50,446 nt of DNA from Hyphomicrobium sp. (GTDB lineage: Bacteria > Pseudomonadota > Alphaproteobacteria > Rhizobiales > Hyphomicrobiaceae): assembly GCA_025458125.1 (NCBI GenBank), contig JALOTA010000010.1:1-50446 (forward strand), read 5' to 3'. This document shows, one piece after another, positions 10,141 to 19,424 of this stretch (positions are counted from its first letter, which is position 1; each line of letters opens with the position of its first letter). Made by a program: the position numbers and the translations under genes. The notes beneath the pieces are model-generated. The model saw only the letters and a list, made by a program, of their open reading frames with translations. It was not told the DNA's origin and ran no database searches.

Positions 10141-10224
10141 TCGCGTCAGATAAGAGACCCGGCCGCCGGGGTCAATCCACTGCGAGCCGGAGAAGACCCG
10201 CTGAGACCACCTCCCAAGGGGGGG

Positions 10225-11331
10225 TCAGCTGCCTTCCACCGCCGCCACCACGGGTGCCAGCACCTTGTGCCGGTCGTACGCCTGCACGGCCTTCGCACGG
10301 GCGGCCCGCGCTTCCGACGCCAGCAGATCACGGTGAACAAGGAAGCTCTCCAGAGCGGCCACCAGGGCCCGACCGTCGTTCGGCGGGACGAGACAACCAT
10401 TGACGCGTTCGTCGACGGCCTCACGGCAACCCGGGACATCGAGCGTCAACACCGGACGGCCGGCGGCGAGTGCTTGCTTCAGTGCCGCCGGCGCCCCGTC
10501 GTCCGCCGCTAAATGAACCGCCACATGGGCATTCGCCAGCACTTGATTGGGGTCCGATGCCCGGCCGAGAAACACGACGCCACCGGCGGTGAGGAAGGCG
10601 GTCTCCTCAGCCATCTCGCGATCCGTGGCGAGTTCGAACCTGGCAGGCACTCCCCGCGCGCTGATCTCTCTCGCAGCCGACACATAGGCCTCGATGGCCT
10701 GGCGTTGGCCGGGGTCTGCGATCATTACGAATGTGACGCTCCCGGTTGGGTCCGGCAGGGGAGAAGGTGTGAAAGCGTCGATATCCACGCCGTCGCCCGT
10801 AACAACGACGACCGGGAAGCCGTCCGGCAGCTTGAGCGCGCCGGAAAAAAGACGCGCATCATGGGCATTGTGCAGAACGGCCGCGTCGCTGAGCTTCACG
10901 GCGTGGCGATAGGACTGCGCGGTTGCCCGGCGGTCTTCGTCGCCTCCTGATCCTAGACCTCCGACGATGGTGATCACACGGACAGCCCCGGCCTTGCGGG
11001 CCGCCGATGCGGCGCGCCCGGCGAGATCTTGGCCCGAGACGATCACCGTATCGGCCTTCCACTCCGAGAGAATGTCGCGCACCGCCTGGACGACCTTACG
11101 ACCGGCCAAGAGGGCCATTCCCGGCGGCCGGGGGTCGAAGTTGCGATGTTCGCCGCCCAGGTGGTGCAGCGCCGCCACTTCACCCGCCAACTGCGAGGAC
11201 GCAACCGCCAGGACGCTGTGCCCGCGCGCCGTAAGCGCATGGATCAGGTTGGCGCGGTCGCGAAGGACTCCGGCCAGCGTCGGCGCGACGATCGCGATAC
11301 GCTTCGGCACTCCGGCTGGGGATGAGGACAT
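10225..11331 (-). CDS. GT4-type glycosyltransferase
   Basis: This 368-residue protein has the two Rossmann-like halves of GT-B enzymes. The N-terminal half begins RIAIVAPTLAGVLRDRANLI, where GT4 proteins bind the acceptor. The C-terminal half has APAALKQALAAGRPVLTLDVPG and EAVDERVNGCLVPPND, the usual sugar-nucleotide region. The start at 11331 was preferred because AGGA lies 6-7 bases upstream and the longer frame would run back into the MATE gene. Neighbours (def, MATE exporter) do not reveal the acceptor. It could modify lipid, polysaccharide or a small molecule. Confidence 0.7.
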   Translation of the reverse strand: MSSSPAGVPKRIAIVAPTLAGVLRDRANLIHALTARGHSVLAVASSQLAGEVAALHHLGGEHRNFDPRPPGMALLAGRKVVQAVRDILSEWKADTVIVSGQDLAGRAASAARKAGAVRVITIVGGLGSGGDEDRRATAQSYRHAVKLSDAAVLHNAHDARLFSGALKLPDGFPVVVVTGDGVDIDAFTPSPLPDPTGSVTFVMIADPGQRQAIEAYVSAAREISARGVPARFELATDREMAEETAFLTAGGVVFLGRASDPNQVLANAHVAVHLAADDGAPAALKQALAAGRPVLTLDVPGCREAVDERVNGCLVPPNDGRALVAALESFLVHRDLLASEARAARAKAVQAYDRHKVLAPVVAAVEGS

Positions 11332-11417
11332 CGGCGTTCCTGAGCGGCAAGACCCCATCACGGGGCGCCCTTCTTCTATCGGATACTTCAGCAACCGATT
11401 CGAGGCGAGCCGCCGCC

Positions 11418-12791
11418 TTATTCGGTCGCATCCGGCCGCAGGCGCTGCATCAGCCGGTAGCAGAGCCAAACGGCAAGCACTCCGAAGCCGATACCGCCGA
11501 TCATGTTCCCGGCCAGAACGCCTTCAGCACCGGCCTGCCGCGATCCGAACTCGACGAACGGGATCGTGCCGATGGTGGCTCGCCCCCAGTTCAGCCACGT
11601 CGAAAGCCGCGCGTGCCCGAGAGTATTGAACGCGGCGTTGGCGACAAACAGTGCGCCGAGGAACACGAACAGCGGCGACAGGACGACGTTGAAGAGCCTT
11701 ATGAGATCCGCAGCACTCCCCGTGACCTTGAAGAAGTCCACGATGAGCCCGGTCCCCAATGTCAGCAAAACCCACGCGAGCAAGGTGAACACGGCTGTCA
11801 CCCACAGAGACAATGTGAACGTCCGTCGCATGCGCTCGTGCTCGCCAGCACCATAGTTCTGTCCAATGATCGGACCGATCGATCCCGACAACGCGTAGAT
11901 GGCGCCGAACGCCACGGGAATGAGGCGCCCGATGATCGCCCAGGCTGCAACCGCGCTGTCCCCGTGGGTCGCGATCGCCGCCGTGACATAGGCGTTTGCG
12001 ACCGGCGTTGCGATATTCGTCAGAACCGCCGGAACTGCGACCGCGAGCAGAGGCGGCCAATCCTGCTCAACGGCAGCCATCGACGGCGCCGCCGCGAGGT
12101 CGTGCACACGCACCACGGCGTAGAGCCCGTAGACCACCATCGCCAGCCGCGCGAGGCCCGAGGCGATGGCCGCTCCGCTGATCCCGAGCCCCAGCGTGAA
12201 GATGAACAATGGATCGAGCAGGATATTCACCACGGCCCCAATGAGCGTGATGTGCATGGCTCTCCGCGGATCGCCGACACTGCGCAACAGGCCGGTCGAC
12301 GTCATCGCAATCGCCAGCGGCGGCAGAAACGGAACCAGGATCCAGAGATAGTCCCGCGCCAGACCGTGCGTGCGTCCTTCGGCGCCGAGCAGCGACAGGA
12401 GCCAGGGAACGGCAACCCATACGATGGCCGTCAGAACGATCGAGGCGGCGAGCGTCAACATCAGCGCGCTCGACGCCAGCCTCCGCGCCCGATCCTTCTC
12501 TCCGGCACCCACGGCCGTAGAAACCAGAGCCGTCGCCGCGATCGACAGGCCGATCCCGATCGACGTCGTGAAGAACAGGATGGAACTCGCGTACCCGACG
12601 GCAGCGACGACAGCCTCATCCGCCAGCCACGAAAGAAACAGCATATTGGCGAGATCACCGATGAAGATCGAGATCAGCCCGACAGCACCCGTTCCCGTCA
12701 TGATGAGAATGTGTGTGAGCAACGACCCGGTGACGAAACGCGGCGGCTGCGCCGGGACAGCCCCGGTCCGGATTGGTTCCGCCGCTTCCAT
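11418..12791 (-). CDS. MATE-family multidrug/sodium antiporter
   Basis: This 457-residue inner-membrane protein has about 12 hydrophobic segments in two homologous halves, as in MATE exporters, which use a sodium or proton gradient to expel organic cations and drugs. Characteristic stretches are FIGDLANMLFLSWL in the first helix region, GLLRSVGDPRRAM near the middle of the first half, and IIGQNYGAGEHERM in the second half. It starts 21 bases downstream of the recR stop, so it may be co-transcribed with recR. The substrate is unknown. Confidence 0.85.
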   Translation of the reverse strand: MEAAEPIRTGAVPAQPPRFVTGSLLTHILIMTGTGAVGLISIFIGDLANMLFLSWLADEAVVAAVGYASSILFFTTSIGIGLSIAATALVSTAVGAGEKDRARRLASSALMLTLAASIVLTAIVWVAVPWLLSLLGAEGRTHGLARDYLWILVPFLPPLAIAMTSTGLLRSVGDPRRAMHITLIGAVVNILLDPLFIFTLGLGISGAAIASGLARLAMVVYGLYAVVRVHDLAAAPSMAAVEQDWPPLLAVAVPAVLTNIATPVANAYVTAAIATHGDSAVAAWAIIGRLIPVAFGAIYALSGSIGPIIGQNYGAGEHERMRRTFTLSLWVTAVFTLLAWVLLTLGTGLIVDFFKVTGSAADLIRLFNVVLSPLFVFLGALFVANAAFNTLGHARLSTWLNWGRATIGTIPFVEFGSRQAGAEGVLAGNMIGGIGFGVLAVWLCYRLMQRLRPDATE

Positions 12792-12812
12792 GCCAGTCTG
12801 CTCCGTCTCTCT

Positions 12813-13418
12813 TCAAACGCGCCGCCGCGACTTGATGGCCGCCGCGAGAGTGCCTTCGTCGAGATAATCGAGCTCGCCACCGACCGGAACGCCTTGAGCG
12901 AGACGCGACACCGTCACGTCCAAGCCGGCGAGTTGGTCCATCACATAATGCGCGGTCGACTGCCCTTCCACCGTGGCGTTGAGCGCCAGAAGAATTTCGG
13001 AAACGTCTGGCGCCGCCGCCCGCTGCACCAGGGAACCGATGTTGAGTTTTTCCGGGCCGATACCATCGAGCGGAGAGAGATGCCCGCCCAGGACATGATA
13101 CCGCGCGTTGACGACGCCGGCCCTCTCCAGCGCCCACAAATCTCCGACCTCTTCCACCACGACGATGAGCGACGGATCACGCCGCGGATCCTGACAGATC
13201 GTGCACGGCGAAACCGTATCGAGATTGCCGCACACCGGGCATTCGACAATTTTCTCAACGGCGGCCTTCAACGCATCTGCAAGCGGCACCAGCAATTCGT
13301 TGCGCTTCTTGAGAAGTCCAAGCGCGGCCTTGCGTGCCGAGCGCGGACCAAGCCCCGGCAGCCGTGCAAGAAGCTGCACGAGCCGTTCGATTTCAGGGCC
13401 TGCGATTTTCTTCGACAT
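12813..13418 (-). CDS. recR: Recombination mediator RecR
   Basis: RecR works with RecO/RecF to load RecA on gapped DNA. The 201-residue protein shows the N-terminal helix-hairpin-helix ([16 protein letters not shown]), the four-cysteine zinc module [16 protein letters not shown] (about residues 57-72) and the Toprim domain with VVEEVGDL and [13 protein letters not shown]. It belongs to the conserved dnaX-ybaB-recR group, here with a DUF2585 gene between ybaB and recR. Confidence 0.96.
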   Translation of the reverse strand: MSKKIAGPEIERLVQLLARLPGLGPRSARKAALGLLKKRNELLVPLADALKAAVEKIVECPVCGNLDTVSPCTICQDPRRDPSLIVVVEEVGDLWALERAGVVNARYHVLGGHLSPLDGIGPEKLNIGSLVQRAAAPDVSEILLALNATVEGQSTAHYVMDQLAGLDVTVSRLAQGVPVGGELDYLDEGTLAAAIKSRRRV

Positions 13419-13476
13419 GGGTGGGGCTCAGCTAGCACGGCTTCATTGCGGCGCTTAACACGATTCCGCTTCGAGC

Positions 13477-14079
13477 CTAGCCGGCACCCGATTGCCACGC
13501 CTTTATGAAATCGAGCGGATAAACGAGCATGATGACATTCAAAGTAAGGTTGTCTCGTATCATGTATCCGGTGAAAAGCTCCATCCCGACAGCCAGACAG
13601 ACCGTCACCGCGACCGGCAGAACCGAGGCCAGCCAGAACCCGCCGGCCATGGCCAAAACATCCATAACGGAATTCAGAATGCTGTCGCCGTAGTAATCGA
13701 GCGCGATGGTTGCCGACCGGTAGCGCTCGATGGTCATGCTCGTGTTCTCGAGGATCTCCCAGGCACTCTCGATGCCCAGCGCAAGCAGGAGGCGCGTGAC
13801 GAACGAGGAGCTCGGCATCAACCACCAGAGCAGGCCATAAAAAATGAAGCCGTGAATGACGTGGCTCGGCGTGTACCAGTCGGCGATATGCTGGGAATTC
13901 TCCGAACTCTGCACGGCTCCATGCCAGAATTTTATGGTTCCGCAGGTGCAGATCGGCGCTCGTCCCATCGACCACAGGATGAAGGCAAGAAGCGCGATAA
14001 TGGCGATCCCGGTCGCCCAAGCCGCAGCCGGAGACAGCGATGAAAACCTTGCCGTCGCCGGCGAACCTGGGGAGGTCAT
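13477..14079 (-). CDS. DUF2585 (UPF0314) membrane protein
   Basis: This 200-residue protein has about five hydrophobic segments and resembles the UPF0314/DUF2585 family found mainly in Hyphomicrobiales. Conserved-looking features include [11 protein letters not shown] (about residues 44-54), the [14 protein letters not shown] helix, [10 protein letters not shown] and [11 protein letters not shown]. The function of the family is unknown. The start at 14079 has GGGGGA about 8 bases upstream. Its place between recR and ybaB is seen in related genomes. Confidence 0.8.
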   Translation of the reverse strand: MTSPGSPATARFSSLSPAAAWATGIAIIALLAFILWSMGRAPICTCGTIKFWHGAVQSSENSQHIADWYTPSHVIHGFIFYGLLWWLMPSSSFVTRLLLALGIESAWEILENTSMTIERYRSATIALDYYGDSILNSVMDVLAMAGGFWLASVLPVAVTVCLAVGMELFTGYMIRDNLTLNVIMLVYPLDFIKAWQSGAG

Positions 14080-14130
14080 GCGTCGTTGTCCCCCGCTTGC
14101 GCAAGCTCCCTGCCGCGCCTGGCGCGCACG

Positions 14131-14451
14131 CTAAAACAGTTTGAGCCCGGGCGGAAGCGGAAGGCCGCCCGTTACCTCGGCCATTTTGGAGGCCATCATC
14201 GTCTCCAGCTTCGCCCGCGCATCCTGGTTGGCGGCCAACACCAGATCTTCCAGAATCTCGCCCTCGCCCGGCTTCATGAGGCTGGCGTCGATGGCGATCT
14301 TTTTCATATCGCCCTTGCCGTTCAAGGTAACGCGAACGAGACCGGCGCCCGATTGCCCCTCGATCTCGGTCGCCGCCAATTCTTCCTGCATCTTCTGCAT
14401 GCGGGCCTGCATCTGGCCCACCTGCTTCATCATGCCCATGATGTCTTTCAT
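14131..14451 (-). CDS. YbaB/EbfC nucleoid-associated protein
   Basis: This 106-residue protein of the YbaB/EbfC family forms a tweezer-like dimer that binds DNA, in other bacteria affecting nucleoid organisation and recombination. It begins MKDIMGMMKQVGQMQARMQK with a Met/Gln-rich helix, then has the VTLNGKGDMKKIAID sheet and the LVLAANQDARAK helix. The longer frame was rejected because AGAGG lies just upstream of the ATG at 14451 and this is the family N-terminus. It sits directly downstream of dnaX, the standard arrangement. Confidence 0.93.
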   Translation of the reverse strand: MKDIMGMMKQVGQMQARMQKMQEELAATEIEGQSGAGLVRVTLNGKGDMKKIAIDASLMKPGEGEILEDLVLAANQDARAKLETMMASKMAEVTGGLPLPPGLKLF

Positions 14452-14509
14452 TCTGACCTCTGACCGGCTGAGTTCCGTGTTGGCTTGCGAGCGAGCGGGG
14501 ATAAGGAGT

Positions 14510-16336
14510 TCAACCCGTCCCGGCCTCGTCGTCGTTCGCACGCGCCGTCCGTCTGACGGCTGCAACTTTCGCATCAGGAAATGCTTCAAAGACGGCCGCG
14601 ACCCCCGGGTGCTTCTTTAGGGAAGCGAGTTCGATCGACTGACGCTCGCGCCGCTGCTGGCTTATCGTCGGCTCGCCCGGCGTCTTGGACAGAACCACCA
14701 TCCAACGCCGTTCGGTCCATCGGTTGAGCTTTTCGCGCAGATCGTTGGCGATCTCCGCCGGCGCTCCAGGCAGCAGAAAGAGATCGATCGAACCGGCAGC
14801 GCCGTCAAACTTCACGAGCGAGACATATTCTTCCAGATGCGCCCTGAGCCGTGCGTCGCGCCGCTCCCCGGCAAGCTCGACGACATCTTCGAAATTGCGC
14901 AGCGGACGCAGTGCCGGCGTAGATTGCACCGGCAGTTGGTCGTCCTCGTCCCCCAGACCCTCGATAAGATCTCCGTAGGCCTCTAGAGGAGGCGCAGCGC
15001 CCGGCTCGTCGATGCCGTCGGGCTCCAGGACCTGCGCAATCTCATTGGACCGGACTTGCGCCTGAGGCACTTCATTGAGCGGCGAGCGTTGATCGCGCTC
15101 CTGCACAGGCGGCGCTCCGCTCGGTGCGCGGCGAGCAATCTGACCTTCTCCCCCCAGAGCCTTGATGATCTCGTCAGGCGGCGGCAGGTCGGCCACGAAT
15201 GCGATGCGGATCAGGACCATCTCGGCCGCCGCCATCGGATCGGGCGCCGAGCCGGTCTCGTCGATGCCTTTGAGCAGCATCTGCCAGGCACGCGCCAGCA
15301 AGGGCATCGAAAGCCGTCCGGCGAGAGCCGACGCTCTCCGCTTGTCGTCCTCGGTCGCCCCGTCGTTGCGCGCGCCGCCACCAAGCACCTTGCAGCGCGT
15401 CACCAGATGCACCGCATCGGCGAGTTCGACCAGAAGCTGGCTGGGTTCGGCGCCGTCGCGATGCATGGCTTCGAAGGTTTTGAGAGCTTCGGCCGGAGTG
15501 CCCGCGAGCAGCCGTTCCAGGAGATCGAAGTGACGGCCCGGGTCCGACAAACCCAGCATTCTGCGAACCACGTCGGAAGACACCGTTCCCGACCCCATCG
15601 CAATCGCCTGATCGAGGATCGACAGCCCGTCGCGCACACTGCCGCCCGCAGCACGAGCGATCATGGTCAGTGCATCGGCGTCGGCGCGCGCGCCTTCCCT
15701 ATCCACGATGCGCCGGAAGTGTTCCGAAAGCTGCTGGACATCCACCCGGCGCAAATCGAACCGCTGGCAGCGCGACAGCACCGTCACCGGCACTTTGCGA
15801 ATTTCCGTCGTCGCGAAAATGAACTTCACATGCTCGGGGGGCTCTTCCAGCGTCTTCAGGAAAGCGTTGAACGCGTTCTTTGAGAGCATGTGGACTTCGT
15901 CGATGATGAACACCTTGGTTCGCGCCAGGATCGGCTGGTAACGGGCGCTTTCGATAATCTCGCGGACATTCTCGACTCCGGTATTCGACGCCGCGTCCAT
16001 CTCGATGACGTCGGGGTGCCGGCTTTCGATGATCTCCGCGCAGTGCCGGCCCAGAACCGGCATGTCGACGGTCGGCTGGTGGATGGTGTCTGTTTCGTAA
16101 TTCAGAGCCCGCGCGAGAATACGCGCCGTCGTCGTCTTGCCGACGCCGCGAACGCCGGTCAGCATGTATCCCTGGGCGATGCGCCCGGCCGCGAACGCAT
16201 TGCGCAGCGTCTGCACCATGGCATCCTGGCCGATGAGATCGTCGAACGTCTGCGGCCGGTACTTGCGCGCCAGCACCACGTAGGGCGCGCTGGCCCTACG
16301 GTCGTTATCGGCCCCGTCTGTCTTCTTCTTCGCCAT
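14510..16336 (-). CDS. dnaX: DNA polymerase III subunit tau/gamma
   Basis: DnaX is the clamp-loader ATPase that organises the replisome. In this 608-residue protein the Walker A motif GVRGVGKTTTAR lies near residues 63-74, Walker B FIIDEVHML near 144, sensor 1 plus SRC (LSRCQRFDLRR) near 190. The C-terminal third is acidic and then matches the tau-type domain, with LNRWTERRWMVVLS. The segment after Walker A that usually holds a CxxC-type zinc module has a single Cys (LGRHCAEI), a variant I associate with Hyphomicrobiales. The SRP RNA gene lies upstream and ybaB downstream. Confidence 0.95.
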   Translation of the reverse strand: MAKKKTDGADNDRRASAPYVVLARKYRPQTFDDLIGQDAMVQTLRNAFAAGRIAQGYMLTGVRGVGKTTTARILARALNYETDTIHQPTVDMPVLGRHCAEIIESRHPDVIEMDAASNTGVENVREIIESARYQPILARTKVFIIDEVHMLSKNAFNAFLKTLEEPPEHVKFIFATTEIRKVPVTVLSRCQRFDLRRVDVQQLSEHFRRIVDREGARADADALTMIARAAGGSVRDGLSILDQAIAMGSGTVSSDVVRRMLGLSDPGRHFDLLERLLAGTPAEALKTFEAMHRDGAEPSQLLVELADAVHLVTRCKVLGGGARNDGATEDDKRRASALAGRLSMPLLARAWQMLLKGIDETGSAPDPMAAAEMVLIRIAFVADLPPPDEIIKALGGEGQIARRAPSGAPPVQERDQRSPLNEVPQAQVRSNEIAQVLEPDGIDEPGAAPPLEAYGDLIEGLGDEDDQLPVQSTPALRPLRNFEDVVELAGERRDARLRAHLEEYVSLVKFDGAAGSIDLFLLPGAPAEIANDLREKLNRWTERRWMVVLSKTPGEPTISQQRRERQSIELASLKKHPGVAAVFEAFPDAKVAAVRRTARANDDEAGTG

Positions 16337-16457
16337 CTCGGTGATGCCGCCCTGTCACCGGCTCCAGCAGCCGGGGGGCCAATGCGACCCACGACGGATC
16401 GCGCCCCAGTGGAGCGCCAGCGCGCTTGAGGTGCGCGAGACGGCGCGGTAACGGGAA

Positions 16458-16550
16458 TTAAGGCTGGCGGACGACCCGCGTCCTGATCGTTGGGGCTGCT
16501 TCGTTCCCGACCTGACCCGGTTGGCGAGGGATGCGTCCGCCGCCAGCCCG
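16458..16550 (-). ncRNA. ffs: Small signal recognition particle RNA (4.5S type)
   Basis: Read on the minus strand, this has the invariant domain IV of SRP RNA: GGGTCAGGTCGGGAACGAAG with the asymmetric loop and the tetraloop region, followed by CAGCC. The flanks GGGCTGGCGG and CCGCCAGCC pair to close a single long hairpin of about 93 bases, the size of the bacterial small SRP RNA. It binds Ffh for co-translational targeting of membrane proteins. Placement just upstream of dnaX is common in alphaproteobacteria. Exact ends are uncertain by a few bases. Confidence 0.92.
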
Positions 16551-16701
16551 GAGCGTTTATGGGGCAACGGCCCCGCGATGACAACCCTGCCCGCGGCCGG
16601 CCAGCACCGCCCCCCAGGCATGGCGCATTTGACTTCCCCGCGCGAATACCGCTCTGGATGATCCGTCCGGGCGTGCGCCGCCCGCGCAACCAGGGATCGA
16701 C

Positions 16702-17247
16702 ATGACGACGTCCGGAGTACCAGACGCAAAAACGCCCCCCTCCGGATGGTTCTGGGGCCCGTATTCGGCGCTGGCGGCCAAAGTCGCGCTGGTCACGCTG
16801 CTGCTCGATCAGGCCAACAAGTTGTGGATGCTTTTCGTTTTCGGAATAGAGGGTCGTGGTCGCGTAACGGTCGCGCCGTTTCTCGATTTCGTCTACGTGC
16901 TCAATACCGGGGTTAGCTATTCGATGTTCGATTCCTCAAGCTATTCCTGGCAGTTAGGTCTTGCCGGCTTCGCGCTGGCGGCCAGTCTGACGCTCTGGAT
17001 ATGGCTGTGCCGGGACGGCCAGTCCCGGCTGATGGCCTGGGGGCTGGGACTGATCATCGGCGGCGCCATCGGCAACGCCATCGACCGTTTGTGGCTTGGC
17101 GGTGTTGCGGATTTTTACTCTCTGCATGCGTTCGGCTTCTACTGGTACGTGTTCAACATCGCCGATGTGGCGATTGTTGCCGGTGTGGCAGCGCTGCTGT
17201 ACGACTCCTTCATTGCGAGTCGCAAAGACGCCGCAAAGACTTCGTAA
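16702..17247 (+). CDS. lspA: Lipoprotein signal peptidase (SPase II)
   Basis: LspA cleaves the signal peptide of diacylglyceryl-modified prolipoproteins in the inner membrane. The 181-residue protein has four transmembrane segments. Conserved blocks are LDQANKLW (Asp36), NTGVSYSMF (68-76), GGAIGNAIDRL with catalytic Asp128, and VFNIADVAI with catalytic Asp155. AGGGAT precedes the ATG. It is followed after about 50 bases by a lipoprotein gene, a likely substrate. Confidence 0.95.
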   Translation: MTTSGVPDAKTPPSGWFWGPYSALAAKVALVTLLLDQANKLWMLFVFGIEGRGRVTVAPFLDFVYVLNTGVSYSMFDSSSYSWQLGLAGFALAASLTLWIWLCRDGQSRLMAWGLGLIIGGAIGNAIDRLWLGGVADFYSLHAFGFYWYVFNIADVAIVAGVAALLYDSFIASRKDAAKTS

Positions 17248-17295
17248 CGCTCGATAATGCCGGCGCCCGAATCTTTGGCTCCGCGCGGAGAACCG

Positions 17296-17775
17296 ATGAT
17301 GATTTCGCTCCCATCGAGGCACTCGATCCGGCTTGCGGCGGCAGTGATTGCGGCCCTCGCTGCCGGCGGCTGCTCGATGGACGATGTGGAATTGAACGGT
17401 GGCGTTTTCGACGCACTCGGCGTGGGCTCCAACCAGCCCAAGGCCGCAGAACCTCAGCTTGCAGCCCGAACCCCGCTCGTCGTTCCGCCGTCGACGGCGA
17501 GCCTCCCGTCCCCCGGTGTGGCGCCTGAATCGACCGCCACCGACGTGACGGTCGCGCTCGACGATCCGGATCGCAAAGTTCTGGTCAGCGAAGCTGAGAA
17601 GCTAAAGCAGCACGAAGAATTCTGCCGCAAGAATTACGACCCGGCCCGGGCCGCCGGCGACGCCAGCGCCGACTCTGTGGAAGGCCCGCTGGGGCCCTGC
17701 CGCCCATCGGTCTTGAGCGCTGTAAAGAAGTGGAATGGCGGCGAAGACGCCCTGGTGATAGGCGGCGAACAGTAG
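17296..17775 (+). CDS. Lipoprotein of unknown function
   Basis: This protein of about 159 residues starts with a basic stretch and hydrophobic helix ending in the lipobox LAAGGC (Cys about 26), so it should be lipidated and anchored. The mature part has a Pro/Ala-rich linker and a C-terminal segment with two Cys (EEFCRKNYDPA, GPLGPCRPS) that may form a disulfide. The tandem ATGs at 17296 and 17299 both follow GCGGAGA. It lies between lspA and the M16 peptidase pair, all on the plus strand. I do not recognise a named family. Confidence 0.75.
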   Translation: MMISLPSRHSIRLAAAVIAALAAGGCSMDDVELNGGVFDALGVGSNQPKAAEPQLAARTPLVVPPSTASLPSPGVAPESTATDVTVALDDPDRKVLVSEAEKLKQHEEFCRKNYDPARAAGDASADSVEGPLGPCRPSVLSAVKKWNGGEDALVIGGEQ

Positions 17776-18008
17776 CGCCCACCGACCGGCAAACTGTCCA
17801 CGGCAAGAGCCGAACTTCCGGCCAAGTCTCTATGTTGCCCGCCAGCAGCAACGACGCGCACCAGTCGATTTACCACCCCATATGGCCAACGAGCGACGGT
17901 CTGGCCCGGCATGAACGGCTTGTCATTTGACACGGGCCCCCTGCATACCGACATCCTCGGTCATGCGGCACCGCGCAATCGCGTAACCGCTCGAACTTTG
18001 AGGATTCC

Positions 18009-19403
18009 ATGGCCGCTTCGGTTCGCCCCCTTCTTCATCTCTGCTTCGTGGTGATCGCCAGCATGTTCGCCCTCGCAAAATCCCCCACAGCGGCGTACGC
18101 CGCCCCCCGCGTTACCGAGTTCACGCTCGACAATGGCTTGCAGGTTGTCGTCATCCCCGACACCCGCTCTCCGGTCGTCACCCACATGGTCTGGTACAAG
18201 GTGGGGGCCGCCGACGAGCCGAAAGGCGTCTCGGGGATTGCTCACTTCCTTGAGCATCTGATGTTCAAATCGACGGAGCACATTCCCTCCGGAGAGTTCT
18301 CCAAGATCGTCTCGCGCCTCGGCGGTCAGGACAACGCGTTCACCGGGCACGATGTGACGAGCTATTTCCAGCGCATTTCCAAGGACCGCCTGCCGAAGGT
18401 CATGGAGATGGAAGCCGATCGCATGGCCAATCTCAAGCTCGCCGAGAAGGAAGTGCTGACGGAGCGCGACGTGATCCTGGAAGAGCGCCGTTCCCGCATC
18501 GAAAACAATCCGGCGGCCATTCTCGATGAGCAGATGGACGCATCGCTCTATCTGCATCACCCCTACGGCGTCCCAGTGATCGGATGGGAGCACGAGATCG
18601 CTCAGTTGTCGCCAGAGAACGCGATGACGTTCTACAAGCGGTATTACGCGCCCAACAACGCCATCCTCGTGGTTGCAGGCGACGTCACGCCCGAAGAGGT
18701 CAAGAAATACGCCACAGAAACCTACGGCAAGATCCCGGCCAACCCCGCGGCGCCCCGTTCCGTTCGCCCCAGCGACCCGCCGCAGCGCGTTGCCCGCCGC
18801 GTGACGCTGGAAGATCCGCGCGCGGGCAAGGCCTCGATCCACCGTGACTACGTCGTGCCAAGCTACGCCACCGCAGCACCTCGCGAGGCCGAAGCTCTCG
18901 ACTTGCTGGCCAAGATCGCTCTCGATGGACCGACGAGCCGGCTCTACAAGAAGCTGGTGGTTGAGGACAAAGTCGCATCGTCGGCTGGCGGCAGCTACAT
19001 GGGCTCAGCGCTCGATGACGGCAAGTTTTCGCTTTATGCCGTCGCCGCCGATGGCGTCGAACTTGACCGTCTCGAAGCGTCCATCGATGCCGTTCTGAGC
19101 GATGTCGCCGCCAACGGGGTCACCTCGGCCGAACTCGAACGTGCCAAGAACACGTATGTTGCCGAGTACATCTACGATAACGACAATCAGGCTTCTCTCG
19201 CCCGTCGCTACGGCTGGGCTCTCTCCATCGGCCGGACGATTCCGCAGATCGAGGGCTGGCCCGACGAGATCAGCAAGGTGTCGCTCGACGACGTGAAAAA
19301 GGCGGCCGGCAGCTACCTCGACGCTCGCCGTTCCGTCACGGGCATTCTCAAACCGCTCAAGGCTCCCGTCGCAGAAGCCACTCCGTCCAAGTCCCGTTCC
19401 TGA
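18009..19403 (+). CDS. M16 zinc metallopeptidase, active subunit
   Basis: This 464-residue insulinase/pitrilysin-family peptidase has an intact inverted zinc motif HFLEH (His79, Glu82, His83) with the downstream Glu ligand in the LTERDVILEERR helix (about residue 155). A signal peptide covers about residues 1-31 (ends AAYAA), so it should act in the periplasm. The second M16 gene starts 21 bases after its stop. In this family active and inactive subunits form a clamshell chamber that degrades peptides. Confidence 0.93.
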   Translation: MAASVRPLLHLCFVVIASMFALAKSPTAAYAAPRVTEFTLDNGLQVVVIPDTRSPVVTHMVWYKVGAADEPKGVSGIAHFLEHLMFKSTEHIPSGEFSKIVSRLGGQDNAFTGHDVTSYFQRISKDRLPKVMEMEADRMANLKLAEKEVLTERDVILEERRSRIENNPAAILDEQMDASLYLHHPYGVPVIGWEHEIAQLSPENAMTFYKRYYAPNNAILVVAGDVTPEEVKKYATETYGKIPANPAAPRSVRPSDPPQRVARRVTLEDPRAGKASIHRDYVVPSYATAAPREAEALDLLAKIALDGPTSRLYKKLVVEDKVASSAGGSYMGSALDDGKFSLYAVAADGVELDRLEASIDAVLSDVAANGVTSAELERAKNTYVAEYIYDNDNQASLARRYGWALSIGRTIPQIEGWPDEISKVSLDDVKKAAGSYLDARRSVTGILKPLKAPVAEATPSKSRS

Positions 19404-19424
19404 TGTGACGAGGAGATCCCCTTT

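Noticed and set aside
11322..13508. A 728-codon plus-strand frame
   Set aside because: It is antisense to the MATE and recR genes. Its Arg/Gln/Asp-rich low-complexity translation is typical of shadow frames in high-GC DNA.
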